A DNA stretch of 64,000 bases from Paraglaciecola sp. L1A13 (lineage in GTDB: Bacteria; Pseudomonadota; Gammaproteobacteria; Enterobacterales; Alteromonadaceae), in contig NZ_CP047024.1 of NCBI RefSeq assembly GCF_009796745.1, positions 3,658,001 to 3,722,000 on the forward strand, given 5' to 3'. Of the stretch, positions 45,386-55,577 are shown piece by piece. Under the pieces are notes generated by a model. The model searched no databases. It worked only from the letters and a program-made list of their open reading frames with translations, and was not told where the DNA came from. The translations under genes and the position numbers were made by a program. Within the stretch, counting starts at the first letter, position 1. Each line of letters starts with the position of its first letter.

Positions 45386-46650
45386 TGTAATTCCTCATTT
45401 ATTAGTATCGTGTAATGTTTTGTTTTTGATTTATCGAGCTCGATTTCCAGTGAGCCTTGCAAGTCTCCACTTGCCTGCATTACGTTTTCTGTGGTCGATA
45501 TTTTGGCGACTAATCGAACCTGAGATAACTGCGATAAAGTAAGGGTCGGCATCACTGCATTGCTGTCTGACAAATCCACTGTAATCGGTAATTCAGCCAA
45601 TGGCATTTTAACTACTGCAGCAGGCATTCTACTTGCGCCACTTGCATCTTGTGCATATACAAACAAGAAGGCTTCTTTAGGTAGCTTGCTCTTCAACACG
45701 TCATCAAGGGTGATGGTAACCGAAACAAGTGCCTTACTTGCCTCTGGCGAGTTAGTCGAATTAACAGCATCAGCCGGGCTCGTGGTCACTTTTGCTTGCG
45801 CCGTGTCACTTAATTCAGCAATTTGCGCTTCGATCGATTGGTAGATAGGAGCGTCTTTTGGCACAAATTCTTGCAACTTCCGCCATGTTTTTATTGCCAA
45901 TGGCTTGTCGCCCTGCTGCGTCGCGGCCATGGCTAACATACCCAGCGCCCCGGTATTCTGAGGATCAAGCTCAAGAATTCTGTTTAAATACAGCTTAGCT
46001 TGGGTTAAATATTCCGCTTGATTAACCATCAATAATACTTGGCTGTAACTGGCCAGCGTCTCGATATTATTAGGATCAATTTCCAGTGCGCGCTCGAACG
46101 CATCTATGGCGCTTTCAATATGATTAATCGCAACATACACTCGGCCCAATAAAGTCCAGCCGACTGCGTCGTTGTCTGAGTTCTGCAATTTAGTACGCAG
46201 CCCCAAAGCAAATTGTTGCAGATCTTCTTCGTTAACAGACGCATCTCCTTGAGTCACAATACGCTCTGCCAGCTCTGGCAAGCGTTCAATTGCTTGCTGC
46301 CACTGATTCAATGCAGAAACATTATTCACTTGCCAATACAAAACAGCGACGGCAACAACACTCAGCAGGCCTCCAACGACTAAAATCCCTTTCGCCGAGC
46401 TGGTACTTTGCTGCTGGTTTGGTTGCTCGTCTAGTAGCGCAATCTTTAGATCTTTTTCTGTCTCTAGTCTATCGCTGGCGCTTAATTGCCCCTCGCGTTC
46501 CTCTCGTACCAGTTCATCTAATCGTTGGCGAATAAGGCGCGTGTTGGTCAAAGTATCTTCGCGCTTATGCCCATTAACAAACCAAGGAAAGACCACAAAG
46601 CCAATCGCAACTAATACCAGTGCAATACCGGCTATCCAAAAAACACTCAC
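45382..46650 (-). CDS. ccmI: Cytochrome c maturation protein CcmI
   Basis: A 422-residue protein: first helix (residues 4-24), a cytoplasmic loop with LRREEREGQL-type Leu-zipper segment, a second helix (about 87-106), then a TPR region (about 150-270: AVGWTLLGRVYVAINHIESAIDAFERALEIDPNNIETLASYSQVLL) and a C-terminal β-rich domain. CcmI binds apocytochrome c and delivers it to the CcmF/H haem ligation complex. In enterobacteria it is fused to CcmH; here it is separate, as in most other gammaproteobacteria. It overlaps ccmH by 4 bp. Confidence 0.9.
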   Translation of the reverse strand: MSVFWIAGIALVLVAIGFVVFPWFVNGHKREDTLTNTRLIRQRLDELVREEREGQLSASDRLETEKDLKIALLDEQPNQQQSTSSAKGILVVGGLLSVVAVAVLYWQVNNVSALNQWQQAIERLPELAERIVTQGDASVNEEDLQQFALGLRTKLQNSDNDAVGWTLLGRVYVAINHIESAIDAFERALEIDPNNIETLASYSQVLLMVNQAEYLTQAKLYLNRILELDPQNTGALGMLAMAATQQGDKPLAIKTWRKLQEFVPKDAPIYQSIEAQIAELSDTAQAKVTTSPADAVNSTNSPEASKALVSVTITLDDVLKSKLPKEAFLFVYAQDASGASRMPAAVVKMPLAELPITVDLSDSNAVMPTLTLSQLSQVRLVAKISTTENVMQASGDLQGSLEIELDKSKTKHYTILINEELQ

Positions 46651-47096
46651 TTATCTTCCTCCAGCAACTTCTCGGCGGCTTCTAGTTTAGCTTTGTCTTG
46701 CGTCACTGGTTTTTGTTGGCGGCTGCGCACAACTAAAACAATTCCTAACAACACAAAGATTACCGGTAATAACCACAACCAAACCGTGGTTGCATTAACA
46801 GGTGGTTGGTAATAAACAAAATCACCGTAACGCTGCTTCATATAATCAATAATTTGTTCGCGAGATTGGCCTTCATTCACCAATTGATAAACCTTACGGC
46901 GTAAATCTGCTGCTATCATAGCGTCGGAATCCGCAATATTTTGATTCTGACACATGGGGCAACGCAGCTCTTTAGTCAGCACAAAGAACATTGTGCTCTG
47001 TGCGTCAGTTTCAAATTGATAGGTCTCTTCGCTTGCATAACTAGCGAAACTTAGCAGCATAAAGAAGGCAAAGGGTAAAAGTATAAAACGCGTCAT
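46647..47096 (-). CDS. ccmH: Cytochrome c maturation protein CcmH
   Basis: A 149-residue protein with signal peptide (1-22), a thioredoxin-like helical domain with the redox pair Cys46/Cys49 in LRCPMCQNQNIADSDAMIAADLR, IDYMKQRYGDFVYYQPP, and one C-terminal membrane helix (about 101-122). It reduces the haem-binding CXXCH of apocytochrome. It lies in the order ccmG-ccmH-ccmI with 4-bp overlaps on both sides. Confidence 0.95.
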   Translation of the reverse strand: MTRFILLPFAFFMLLSFASYASEETYQFETDAQSTMFFVLTKELRCPMCQNQNIADSDAMIAADLRRKVYQLVNEGQSREQIIDYMKQRYGDFVYYQPPVNATTVWLWLLPVIFVLLGIVLVVRSRQQKPVTQDKAKLEAAEKLLEEDK

Positions 47097-47665
47097 TCAG
47101 CGACTAACTCCTCGTAAACAGACTCAAATTTTTTCTGCCATACCCTAGGGTTTATATCGCCAATATGGTGTATGCGCACTTTGCCTTGTTTGTCGATTAA
47201 GAACGTTTCAGGCGCGCCCGTCACCCCCAAATCTAGTGACAAATCACGTTTCACATCAAAAATATTGTACGCATATGGGTTACCTAGTTGACCGAGCTTC
47301 TGATCAACTTCTTGCTGCACGCGTGCTACCGTTTTAATACCAAAATCGGGGTCTATATCCTGATCGTAATACAATCCGACAATATGCTTGCCGTCGTTTT
47401 TAAGTTGCTCTAAATACGGAATTTCTACCGCACAGGTTACGCACCAAACACCCCATACATTGAGCAAGGTCACCTTGCCCACAAAAACTTCTGTGGTGTA
47501 AGTAATATCAGTATCCATTAAATCAGGCAGAATAAAACTTGGTACTGGCTGATTAAGCAGCGGAGATTCGTGTTCCCTAGGATTACTAAACAAGCCCTGA
47601 AACAAGAAAACCGCTAAGCCTACAAACAAAACTAAAGGTAAGATAAATAACGATATTTTTTTCAT
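47093..47665 (-). CDS. ccmG: Thiol:disulfide interchange protein CcmG (DsbE)
   Basis: A 190-residue membrane-anchored thioredoxin: N-terminal helix (about 4-24), the active site WGVWCVTCAVE (Cys75/Cys78), and the cis-Pro region VTGAPETFLIDKQG. It keeps CcmH and apocytochrome thiols reduced in the periplasm. It overlaps ccmF by a single base. Confidence 0.95.
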   Translation of the reverse strand: MKKISLFILPLVLFVGLAVFLFQGLFSNPREHESPLLNQPVPSFILPDLMDTDITYTTEVFVGKVTLLNVWGVWCVTCAVEIPYLEQLKNDGKHIVGLYYDQDIDPDFGIKTVARVQQEVDQKLGQLGNPYAYNIFDVKRDLSLDLGVTGAPETFLIDKQGKVRIHHIGDINPRVWQKKFESVYEELVAE

Positions 47666-49707
47666 TAACGAGACTCCGCCGTATCTTGATGGGAAACCTC
47701 AGGTAAGACTGGAGCAGACTTCTCGACGTTTACTGATGGTCTTTTTTTACTAATTTTTTGCATACGATAGCGCCGATCAGATATAGATAGAATGCCGCCA
47801 AAAGCCATAATAAACGCCCCTGCCCATATCCAGTTCACAAAGGGTTTAACATAAATACGCAGAGCCCAATCGCCATTGTCTAATTGTTCACCCAAGGCGA
47901 CAAAGAGGTCACGATTAATTGCTGTATCAATACCCGCTTCGGTCATCGTGTTGCGCTGCACAGTATAAAAACGTTTTTCAGCTTCAAGGTTAGCCACAAC
48001 GTTTCCATCTCGACTGGCCACTACATGCGCTTGATAGCCGGTATAATTTGGCCCTTGAAGGTTACTCACCCCTTTAAGGGTAAAGTCGTAGCCCATTAGT
48101 TGAACGGTTTCACCGTAGGCCATACGCACATGTTTTTCTTGGTTATAATGACTGACCAAGGTAATGCCCATAATAGACACCGCAAACCCAAGGTGCCCCA
48201 TCACCATTCCCCAATGACTTGGCGTTAGTTTTTTAAGCGCACTAAAAATAGGCTGCTTGGATAATGTTTTATCGGCGTTAATGCGTTGATGAATTTCCAT
48301 GATGGTGGTCACGACAATCCAGAAGCCCAATACCATGCCTAATGTTGCCATATATGCAGTTTGTTCAAAGTTCGATGTCACTAACAAAGCCGCAGATAAA
48401 CTTAAACCAAGTGCAATCATCAACTGTTTATACAAAGCTGACGGTGGTTGGTTTTTCCAGCGAGATAAGGGGCCGATACCCATTATCAGCACAAAAGGCA
48501 CAATCAAATAACTAAACATTTGGTTAAAGAAAGGCGCACCAATGGAAATAGAACCCATTCCCAGTTCTTTATGAACTAAAGGCAACAAGGTACCTAGCAA
48601 CACGACTAAGCACGCAGCAGTTAAAAACACATTATTGCCGGCAAGTAAGACTTCGCGAGAAAATAACTGGTAACGACCAGCGCCCTTAAGCTGAGGCGCA
48701 CGGATCGCGAAAAGTAATAACGACCCACCGATTACAATGACCAGTAAGCCAAGTATAAACATACCTCGGCTTGGATCACTGGCAAATGAATGCACTGAAA
48801 CCAAAATACCTGAGCGCACTAAAAAAGTACCTAACAAACTAAGTGAAAACGCGGCTATCGCTAATAAAACGGTCCAAGATTTGAATACTTTACGTTTCTC
48901 AGTCACCGCTAAGCTATGCATAAGGGCTGTGCCCACAAGCCAAGGCATAAACGAAGCATTTTCTACTGGATCCCAGAACCACCAGCCTCCCCAACCGAGT
49001 TCGTAGTAAGCCCACCAACTACCCAAGGCAACACCTACGGTTAAAAAAGACCAAGCAGCGATTGTCCAAGGGCGTGACCAACGGGCCCAGGTTGAATCCA
49101 ATTGACCAGAAATCAAGGCCGCAAGTGCAAAAGCAAATGCAACAGAAAACCCAACATAGCCCATATACAACATGGGGGGATGGATGATCATGCCAAAATC
49201 TTGTAGTAATGGGTTTAAGTCTCGCCCATCAACCGGATAAAAAGGCAGCAACACATCAAACGGATTTGACGTTAATAACATAAACAAATAGAAACCAATG
49301 GCCACCATACCCAGTATTGATAACACCCTGGCGACCATTTTTAGCTCGATAGCTTTACTGAAAAGCGCGACGGCAACTGTCCATATGGAGAAAATCATCA
49401 CCCAAAGCAAGAACGATCCTTCATGGCCGCCCCATACAGCAGTAAACTTGTATCTTAGGGGTAAAGTGCTATTAGACGTGCTCGCCACATACGCTAGACT
49501 AAAATCATCATGCACAAATGCCCATGTTAAACAGATATAAGCGATAAGCGTAAATACGAACATACCAATGGCTAACGGTTTTGCCATTAACATTAATTTG
49601 AGGTGATTTTTGTGGGCCCCCCACATCGGATAAATCGCTAACGAGATCGCCATTAATAACGCTAAAACCAGAGAGATATTACCTAATTCAGCAACCATAT
49701 TATCCAC
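47665..49707 (-). CDS. ccmF: Haem lyase subunit CcmF
   Basis: A 680-residue integral membrane protein with about 15 helices. The tryptophan-rich WWD motif is [19 protein letters not shown], preceded by [14 protein letters not shown] and followed by [13 protein letters not shown]. Conserved histidines accompany these. It attaches haem from CcmE to apocytochrome with CcmH/CcmI. It overlaps ccmE by 8 bp; the start matches the family ([16 protein letters not shown]). Confidence 0.96.
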   Translation of the reverse strand: MDNMVAELGNISLVLALLMAISLAIYPMWGAHKNHLKLMLMAKPLAIGMFVFTLIAYICLTWAFVHDDFSLAYVASTSNSTLPLRYKFTAVWGGHEGSFLLWVMIFSIWTVAVALFSKAIELKMVARVLSILGMVAIGFYLFMLLTSNPFDVLLPFYPVDGRDLNPLLQDFGMIIHPPMLYMGYVGFSVAFAFALAALISGQLDSTWARWSRPWTIAAWSFLTVGVALGSWWAYYELGWGGWWFWDPVENASFMPWLVGTALMHSLAVTEKRKVFKSWTVLLAIAAFSLSLLGTFLVRSGILVSVHSFASDPSRGMFILGLLVIVIGGSLLLFAIRAPQLKGAGRYQLFSREVLLAGNNVFLTAACLVVLLGTLLPLVHKELGMGSISIGAPFFNQMFSYLIVPFVLIMGIGPLSRWKNQPPSALYKQLMIALGLSLSAALLVTSNFEQTAYMATLGMVLGFWIVVTTIMEIHQRINADKTLSKQPIFSALKKLTPSHWGMVMGHLGFAVSIMGITLVSHYNQEKHVRMAYGETVQLMGYDFTLKGVSNLQGPNYTGYQAHVVASRDGNVVANLEAEKRFYTVQRNTMTEAGIDTAINRDLFVALGEQLDNGDWALRIYVKPFVNWIWAGAFIMAFGGILSISDRRYRMQKISKKRPSVNVEKSAPVLPEVSHQDTAESR

Positions 49708-50194
49708 TCACCTTTGGTGCCGTATAGGCCTCTGAAGGCTTAACATGTTTAATGCCCTTCATTTTTTCAGCCAGTTCAGGCGGCATATATTCTTCATCGT
49801 GTTTTGCTAATACTTCATGCGCTTTAATGTGATTGGTGGACGTTAACACGCCAGTGGCGACTATCCCCTGCCCTTCACGAAACAAATCCGGTAACAAACC
49901 ATGATAACTAACGGTGACGATGGGACCGGTATCAATTAAATCAAAACTGACCGCTAGGCTTTCATTATCTCTTTTCACTGAACCAGGTACGACCATGCCA
50001 CCAATTCGCAAGCGCTGACCTACTTGAGGAATTTCCTTCACTTGTCCAATTTGCTTGCCATCAATTACCTCTGAAGGGGTATAGAACAGATCAATGTTTT
50101 GACTAAGTGCATACAGCATTAAGCCAATCGCTGCGCCGATCACCAATACGATAGCAGACACAACTATCAGGCGTTTTTGACGTCTAGGGTTCAT
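49700..50194 (-). CDS. ccmE: Haem chaperone CcmE
   Basis: A 164-residue protein anchored by one N-terminal helix (about 9-29). The OB-fold domain carries the covalent haem-binding His132 in [12 protein letters not shown], with YSEVIDG-like and [11 protein letters not shown] upstream. It takes haem from CcmC and gives it to CcmF. It overlaps ccmD by 11 bp. Confidence 0.95.
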   Translation of the reverse strand: MNPRRQKRLIVVSAIVLVIGAAIGLMLYALSQNIDLFYTPSEVIDGKQIGQVKEIPQVGQRLRIGGMVVPGSVKRDNESLAVSFDLIDTGPIVTVSYHGLLPDLFREGQGIVATGVLTSTNHIKAHEVLAKHDEEYMPPELAEKMKGIKHVKPSEAYTAPKVSG

Positions 50195-50441
50195 GGGTTA
50201 CTTCCTCGTTTTGCGATATATTCTGGGTATCAAGTCGATTTTGCTTTGCACTTGCTTGGGCGGCTTTAATACGTATTTTACGCGCTTGCTCTTTTTCAAC
50301 GGCGTCAAACAACACTTTTTGCTGGCGCACTGCATCGACCGCTAAAATCACCAATGCTAGAACGCTAACACCAAACGATAACCACACATAAAATGCGTAG
50401 CCTCCCATGTGAAAAAATGCGCTTAAATTATCGAATTGCAT
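50184..50441 (-). CDS. ccmD: Haem exporter protein CcmD
   Basis: An 85-residue protein with one membrane helix (about 16-36: [21 protein letters not shown]) preceded by [16 protein letters not shown], the signature of CcmD, and a long, charged, coiled C-terminal tail (38-85) that is longer than in E. coli. It stabilises the CcmABC/CcmE complex for release of holo-CcmE. It lies between ccmC (3 bp) and ccmE. Confidence 0.9.
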   Translation of the reverse strand: MQFDNLSAFFHMGGYAFYVWLSFGVSVLALVILAVDAVRQQKVLFDAVEKEQARKIRIKAAQASAKQNRLDTQNISQNEEVTHEP

Positions 50442-50444
50442 CGG

Positions 50445-51191
50445 TTATTTCTCCTTTGCCTTGCTAACAAGCGTTTGCACCCAAGGGCGGTTTAGCTCTC
50501 GGCGTACAATTTCGTTTTGTAAGCGACGAATAAAAATAGCAGCCATAACTAACGCTAAGCCTAAAATGCTAATTAGCAAAGGCCAAAGCATCTCTGGCGC
50601 AACCGAAGGTTTAGCAAATTTTGTGATACTCGCGCCTTGATGCAGTGTGTTCCACCACTCCACCGAAAAATGAATAATAGGTAGGTTGACCACGCCCACA
50701 ATGGCCATAACACCAGCCGCTTTGCCTGCTTGATGCTTATCTTCGAAGGAGGCATATAAAGAAATTACCCCTAAATATAAGAACAGTAATATTAACTCTG
50801 ATGTTAAGCGTGCATCCCACACCCACCATGTACCCCACATAGGTTTGCCCCATGCAGCGCCAGTGAACAATGCAATAAAAGTAACCACCGCACCAATTGG
50901 TGCGAGTGCAATCATAGCCATAAACGCGGTACGGACTTGCCATACCAAACCAATAAAGGCCGCTATCGCCATGGCGCTGTATGCCCCCATAGATAAAATC
51001 GCGCTAGGAACATGAATATAAATAATGCGGAATGAATCACCTTGTTGATAATCAGCAGGCGCAAATGCTAACCCCCAAGCCATGCCAACCACAAAAGTGA
51101 TAAGCGCAGATACAACAAACCAGGGTAGTAAACGCTCACACAACTCATAAGCATTTTGCGTTTTTGCATAAGGATGTAACCATTTCCACAT
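50445..51191 (-). CDS. ccmC: Haem handling permease CcmC
   Basis: A 248-residue membrane protein with six helices. It begins MWKWLHPYAKTQNAYELCERLLPW and has the WWD motif WGTWWVWDARLTSELILLFLYLG and flanking His in IIYIHVPSAILSM. It loads haem on CcmE. The ATG at 51191 overlaps the ccmB stop (TAATG); an open extension of 95 codons further upstream runs within ccmB and has no homology, so it is not part of the protein. Confidence 0.95.
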   Translation of the reverse strand: MWKWLHPYAKTQNAYELCERLLPWFVVSALITFVVGMAWGLAFAPADYQQGDSFRIIYIHVPSAILSMGAYSAMAIAAFIGLVWQVRTAFMAMIALAPIGAVVTFIALFTGAAWGKPMWGTWWVWDARLTSELILLFLYLGVISLYASFEDKHQAGKAAGVMAIVGVVNLPIIHFSVEWWNTLHQGASITKFAKPSVAPEMLWPLLISILGLALVMAAIFIRRLQNEIVRRELNRPWVQTLVSKAKEK

Positions 51192-51859
51192 TAGTTTTGA
51201 CTCACTCGTAATGCATAGGCGATGGCAAAAGGTGCCATCGCTAAAGAGATTAATAACATCGCACCAATAATGGCTAATTGTGCGCTGTAGGGTAATTGTA
51301 ATGACGCCGCTTCTACGGCCGCCGTGGCAAAAATTAACAAAGGAATAAAAACCGGTAGTAATAAGAGTGCTAATAGCACACCACCGCGATTTAACCCTAG
51401 CGTTAATCCCACCGCTATTGCACCAACCAGACTCAGCAACGGTGTACCCAATAGTAATGTACACAACAGCGCCCAATACATGTCTTCAGTCAAGTTTAAG
51501 AACAGCGCCAACAACGGCGACAATAATAAAAGCGGCACAATACTGGTCAGCCAATGAGCAAACACTTTTACTAACGCTACTATTGGTAACGGCGTAGCAG
51601 ACAACATGATTTGCTCTAACGAGCCATCGTTGTAATCGTCTTTAAATAATCGCTCCATCCCTAATAGAGAGGAAAGGATTGCCGCCACCCAGATAACCCC
51701 CGGTCCAACTTTTTGTAAAATGTCAGGATTTGGCCCAATGCCTAACGGGAACAAACTAATCACTAAAATAAAAAACATCATTGGTTGCATCAACTCGGAA
51801 CGCTGGCGATACGCCAAAGCCAAGTCACGACGAAAAATTGCGTTTAACGACTCGCTCAT
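51191..51859 (-). CDS. ccmB: Haem exporter permease CcmB
   Basis: A 222-residue protein with six helices: NAIFRRDLALAYRQRSELMQPMMFFILVISLFPLGIGP at the start, GVIWVAAILSSLLGMERLFKDDYNDGSLEQIML and the LVKVFAHWLTSIVPLLLLSP region, which match CcmB. With CcmA it forms an ABC transporter needed to release haem-loaded CcmE. It overlaps ccmA by 4 bp. Confidence 0.95.
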   Translation of the reverse strand: MSESLNAIFRRDLALAYRQRSELMQPMMFFILVISLFPLGIGPNPDILQKVGPGVIWVAAILSSLLGMERLFKDDYNDGSLEQIMLSATPLPIVALVKVFAHWLTSIVPLLLLSPLLALFLNLTEDMYWALLCTLLLGTPLLSLVGAIAVGLTLGLNRGGVLLALLLLPVFIPLLIFATAAVEAASLQLPYSAQLAIIGAMLLISLAMAPFAIAYALRVSQN

Positions 51860-52485
51860 ATGCGGTACTCCAGCACTAACTCTTTAGTCGGATAATTCAC
51901 ATCCAGCGCCTGATGAGATGTCATCACTACACAACCACCCTGCTGTAAATGCTCGACAATTCGTTTATTGAGTAACGCTATGCCTTGTACGTCTAGTGCA
52001 GTAAAGGGTTCATCTAAAATCCACACTTCAGCGCTGGTTTTTAACCAAAATCGCGCCAATGCTACACGACGTTGCTGGCCCGCTGATAAGTTATTAACGG
52101 GAACATCTTCAAGTCCAACTAAACCCAATGTACCCAACACCGCATAAATTTCTGCTTCGTCGGGATGTACACCATGTTGAGAACACCAATAGTGTAAATT
52201 TTCCAGCGCATTCAGACTGCGATTAACCCCTAATGCATGGCCGAAGTACAATAACTGCTGATGAAAAACGTCTCGAAATTTTACAATATCCTGCTCACGA
52301 TAAGTTACGAGTCCTTCATCAGGACTAACCAAACCCGTTAATACTCGCAGTAAACTCGTCTTGCCCGCACCATTTGGCCCTTTGATATACATCAAATCAC
52401 CCGCCGACACAGACAAATTTATCTTACTAAACAGCAATCTATCGCGCTTCGACACGGACAATTCATGGGCAGAAAGTAACGGCAA
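51856..52485 (-). CDS. ccmA: Haem exporter ATPase CcmA
   Basis: A 209-residue ABC ATPase with the Walker A GPNGAGKTS (36-44), signature LSAGQQRRVALARFW and Walker B WILDEPFTALD. It starts the ccmABCDEFGHI operon, whose genes overlap or abut throughout. This is the System I pathway that attaches haem to c-type cytochromes in the periplasm. Confidence 0.95.
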   Translation of the reverse strand: MPLLSAHELSVSKRDRLLFSKINLSVSAGDLMYIKGPNGAGKTSLLRVLTGLVSPDEGLVTYREQDIVKFRDVFHQQLLYFGHALGVNRSLNALENLHYWCSQHGVHPDEAEIYAVLGTLGLVGLEDVPVNNLSAGQQRRVALARFWLKTSAEVWILDEPFTALDVQGIALLNKRIVEHLQQGGCVVMTSHQALDVNYPTKELVLEYRI

Positions 52486-52823
52486 AATAGACCTTTAATC
52501 GACAAAAAAACGTCGCGATAATACCACAGCACCGCAGGCTGGAATACTTAGAAAAACAAATAAGTCGTATCAATTCATGTACTAAAGATGCAATTTTAGG
52601 GGCCTAAAGAATGATTCCTTTGGATATTTAGAATACTCACAGACTGAATCCGGCTAATAGACGCTTATTTAATAATTATCGCAGGCTAATTCGAGGGGTT
52701 TATCAATGCAATTAAATTGGTATATAGACCATTTACATCGACGCACGAGAACCGTGGTAACGTTAAAGATGGTTCGTGCTACATTTAGATTAATATTCTT
52801 CGCTCGCGGCCGATAAATCATCT
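52486..52823. other. Divergent promoter region between ccmA and the FliK-like gene
   Basis: About 340 bp hold the divergent promoters. An ORF of 36 codons at 52706-52816 is listed separately. No terminators or operators were recognised. Confidence 0.5.
52706..52816 (+). CDS. Possible 36-residue leader peptide before the FliK-like gene
   Basis: ATG at 52706 has GAGGGG 7 nt upstream. The frame ends with TAA at 52814-52816, only 7 bp before the next gene's ATG at 52824, which has no clear ribosome-binding site of its own. The peptide is basic (rich in Arg, MQLNWYIDHLHRRTRTVV...), with no homology that I recognise. It could be a coupling leader; it could also be chance. Confidence 0.3.
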   Translation: MQLNWYIDHLHRRTRTVVTLKMVRATFRLIFFARGR

Positions 52824-55541
52824 ATGTCTGATAGCCCACTCACAACAACGACGCAAACAACCGCTACTCAAGCGCAACAAGTGGCTGCGTCGACGAATAC
52901 CCAGCGTCAAAGCGCAGAGGTAGTTGTGCAGCAAGTTTCGCCTAATCAAGTCAGCGTGAGCGCCACTGCACAAGGCCAAACAGTCGTACTACCCAGTGCC
53001 GATATCAAGGGACGGCTCGATATACAACAACGCTATAACGTCAGTGTTACCAGCGCCGCTGCGAATAGTGCTAATAATTTAGTCGCAGCTTCCACAGCCA
53101 GTGCTAACGCCGCTATAAGCACAGTTGTGCCAGCTAAAACTCAAACGACTAGTCAAACCAATGCAAATGCAATTTCTGCTCTAACAACGGCCGTGACAAG
53201 CATTATAAATAGTTCAGGACAAAGTCCGACTGCAATCCAAGTCCAAGCACAAGCACAAGCACAAAAAATAGTAGCAAACCCAATTCTGCAATTTGTTAGC
53301 ACCGAGCAAACACCTGTGAATCGTAGCGCACTGACAAATACGATAAGCAGCCAGCAGTTGGAACGAATTTTAAGTTTACCACCCAATCAATTACAGGCTG
53401 CGCGTATACCGCCTGCACTTTTGACGACGCAAGCCCAGGTGACCAGCAGTGTAAGGAATCAATTCACTTTAAGCATCAGTCGAAACCCGAACCAACCTGC
53501 TGTCAGTCTTAATGTGATCGCCGGTGCACAGTCAGCCATCACAACTGGTGACGCCGTTAATCTCAAATTGAAACCTATCGGCAATCAATGGCAAGTATTA
53601 CTCACTGCTACCACACCTAACGCACAGAGTATTCCAGCGAAAGCATCATTGGAACAACTCGCGCCGGCCATCAAGCAGTTGTTAGTAAGCGGCGCGTTAA
53701 ACGCTGGCGTGTCGCATAAACAGCCCACCACGCAATTAACCATAGACAGCAAAGTTTTGAGTCAAGTATTGCAACGCGCAACAACTCTGCCTTCTAGTCA
53801 GGAATATTCAGGGCTAACCCACTCCCCCAGCACTTTACGTAAAGTTTCTTCTGATAACGCGTCACTTATTAACGCCCTGCAAAATTTGCCACCCAGTAAA
53901 ATACAATTGAATATTAATAAAGATGGCAGCGCAGCTATTCGTAATCCGGAAACATTAGCCCAATTTCAGCCTCGGGCCAGTGCCCACATCAATATCACTC
54001 AGCAAAACGCCGGTGCCGTGCTTGAATTGGTGAAAACATTGAATCTACCGGTAAATGCGCAAACCCAGCGCGTGATAATGGAAATAGCAAATGGCGCAAT
54101 ACCGGTAGCATCACCTAAACTAAGTACCAATCCGTTAACGAATGTGCTTCAAGCTAATCAAGCTTCTGCTGAGCAGAAAGCCCCGATAACAGCAACAACT
54201 GAAACCGTGCAAAAAGTCAGTACGCCTATTGTGGCAGCAGTGCGTGAAGGTCTAAGCCAGATAGTTAATGCTTTTAGCGGTGATAAACGAGCAACTCAGA
54301 ACATCGCTTCAGGGCAAACCCATTCAGAGGGTAAAGTCGGTGGGCAAGTACCGCTCACTTCGACACAAAGCACAACGCAATCGTCGATAAAAGTAGCTGA
54401 TACTCAGGTGCAAATGCAAAAAGTAACTGCGGCGCCGCCAACTGACAATACGAGTAAAACGGCTAATCCTAAATCGTCTGAAACACCCTCTGTTGCGGCG
54501 CAAACTTTAGGTAATGCACCGATAAATGTTCAACCTGCCGCCACCCCGACTATTACAGCACCGGTTATGACTCCAACTGTGAAGGCACAAGCCATAGAGG
54601 TTTTGCATACGTTACTACGGGTAGTACAAGCTAGAGCAGAGCAACCTAGCGATGCCTTAAGTCGTATAGCCACTGCATTGACGGACAATCAGTTTATTGA
54701 TGAGCCGTCGATTAAAGGATTAAAAGAGCAGATGCTCGGACAAATAAAGGAAGGGGTCCCCCAGGGTAAGGAGCAAGATGTCAGTCAAATACGTCAATTG
54801 CTGACCGCTTCTGCGCTTAGTTTAAATGCAACGCAAATTATCAGTCCTGCTTCAGGCCAAGGTATGCTCAGCGGTTTGGTCACTTTAATACAAATATCTT
54901 TGGCGTCGCGCTTTGCTCGCAACCAGCCCAATCAGGGTGAAAAACTTTCACGTGGTCTTAGTTCGTTACTTGGCTCAGAGCCAAATGCAAATTCCAGCAA
55001 CACAGGTAAAAGCAATACGACGGTAAATTCCAAAGGACTAAATGAATTTGCTCAGTTAGAACAAAAACACCAAATATTACGGGAAATCAGTCGTTTATTT
55101 GCCGGTCATCAAAGCAGCAAAATCGGTAATGCGGAGCAACTTCTGCAAGGGCAAGACAGCTTTTATTATACCCTACCCTCTGCTTTTGGTAATAAACTGC
55201 AAGACATAGAACTAATGATCCGCCGAGAGCACGGTGCAAATGAAGAAGAGGCAAGCGACGAAAATACACAGAATAATCGTATTTGGCATTTAACTGTTAA
55301 GTTAAACGCTGGCGACCTAGGTGAGGTGCTGACAAAAGCTAAGCTACGCGAAGGAACCTTAGAACTCGATTTTTATACCTCTAATGAACAAACCAAACAC
55401 CAAGTAATGAATTTTTTGCCGCTATTTAATAAGCGACTCACTGCATTAGGAATTGAAGTCACCAAAAGCCAATGTCAGTTGGGGAAAATACCTGACACCT
55501 TGCGTCAACGTCCCTATCACTTATTGCAAACGCAAGTTTAA
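52824..55541 (+). CDS. FliK-like protein with C-terminal flagellar hook-length domain
   Basis: A 905-residue protein. The first ~600 residues are low-complexity (Gln/Thr/Ala/Ser-rich; QAQQVAASTNTQRQ, IQVQAQAQAQK) and are probably disordered, as in FliK rulers. The C-terminal ~100 residues (IWHLTVKLNAGDLGEVLTKAKLREGTLELDFYTSNEQ, FLPLFNKRLTALGIEVTKSQC) match the Flg_hook domain (FliK C-term). The gene is outside any flagellar operon but precedes a FlhB-like gene, which is a natural partner since FliK-C contacts FlhB-C. It is likely an accessory substrate-switch protein; this is inferred. Confidence 0.75.
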   Translation: MSDSPLTTTTQTTATQAQQVAASTNTQRQSAEVVVQQVSPNQVSVSATAQGQTVVLPSADIKGRLDIQQRYNVSVTSAAANSANNLVAASTASANAAISTVVPAKTQTTSQTNANAISALTTAVTSIINSSGQSPTAIQVQAQAQAQKIVANPILQFVSTEQTPVNRSALTNTISSQQLERILSLPPNQLQAARIPPALLTTQAQVTSSVRNQFTLSISRNPNQPAVSLNVIAGAQSAITTGDAVNLKLKPIGNQWQVLLTATTPNAQSIPAKASLEQLAPAIKQLLVSGALNAGVSHKQPTTQLTIDSKVLSQVLQRATTLPSSQEYSGLTHSPSTLRKVSSDNASLINALQNLPPSKIQLNINKDGSAAIRNPETLAQFQPRASAHINITQQNAGAVLELVKTLNLPVNAQTQRVIMEIANGAIPVASPKLSTNPLTNVLQANQASAEQKAPITATTETVQKVSTPIVAAVREGLSQIVNAFSGDKRATQNIASGQTHSEGKVGGQVPLTSTQSTTQSSIKVADTQVQMQKVTAAPPTDNTSKTANPKSSETPSVAAQTLGNAPINVQPAATPTITAPVMTPTVKAQAIEVLHTLLRVVQARAEQPSDALSRIATALTDNQFIDEPSIKGLKEQMLGQIKEGVPQGKEQDVSQIRQLLTASALSLNATQIISPASGQGMLSGLVTLIQISLASRFARNQPNQGEKLSRGLSSLLGSEPNANSSNTGKSNTTVNSKGLNEFAQLEQKHQILREISRLFAGHQSSKIGNAEQLLQGQDSFYYTLPSAFGNKLQDIELMIRREHGANEEEASDENTQNNRIWHLTVKLNAGDLGEVLTKAKLREGTLELDFYTSNEQTKHQVMNFLPLFNKRLTALGIEVTKSQCQLGKIPDTLRQRPYHLLQTQV

Positions 55542-55577
55542 TTTACACTTTGGCTTAAAGATAAAAGTAGAGACCGT

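Noticed and set aside
51192..51476. 95-codon N-terminal extension of ccmC
   Set aside because: It runs within ccmB in another frame; the CcmC family begins at MWKWL, at the ATG overlapping the ccmB stop.
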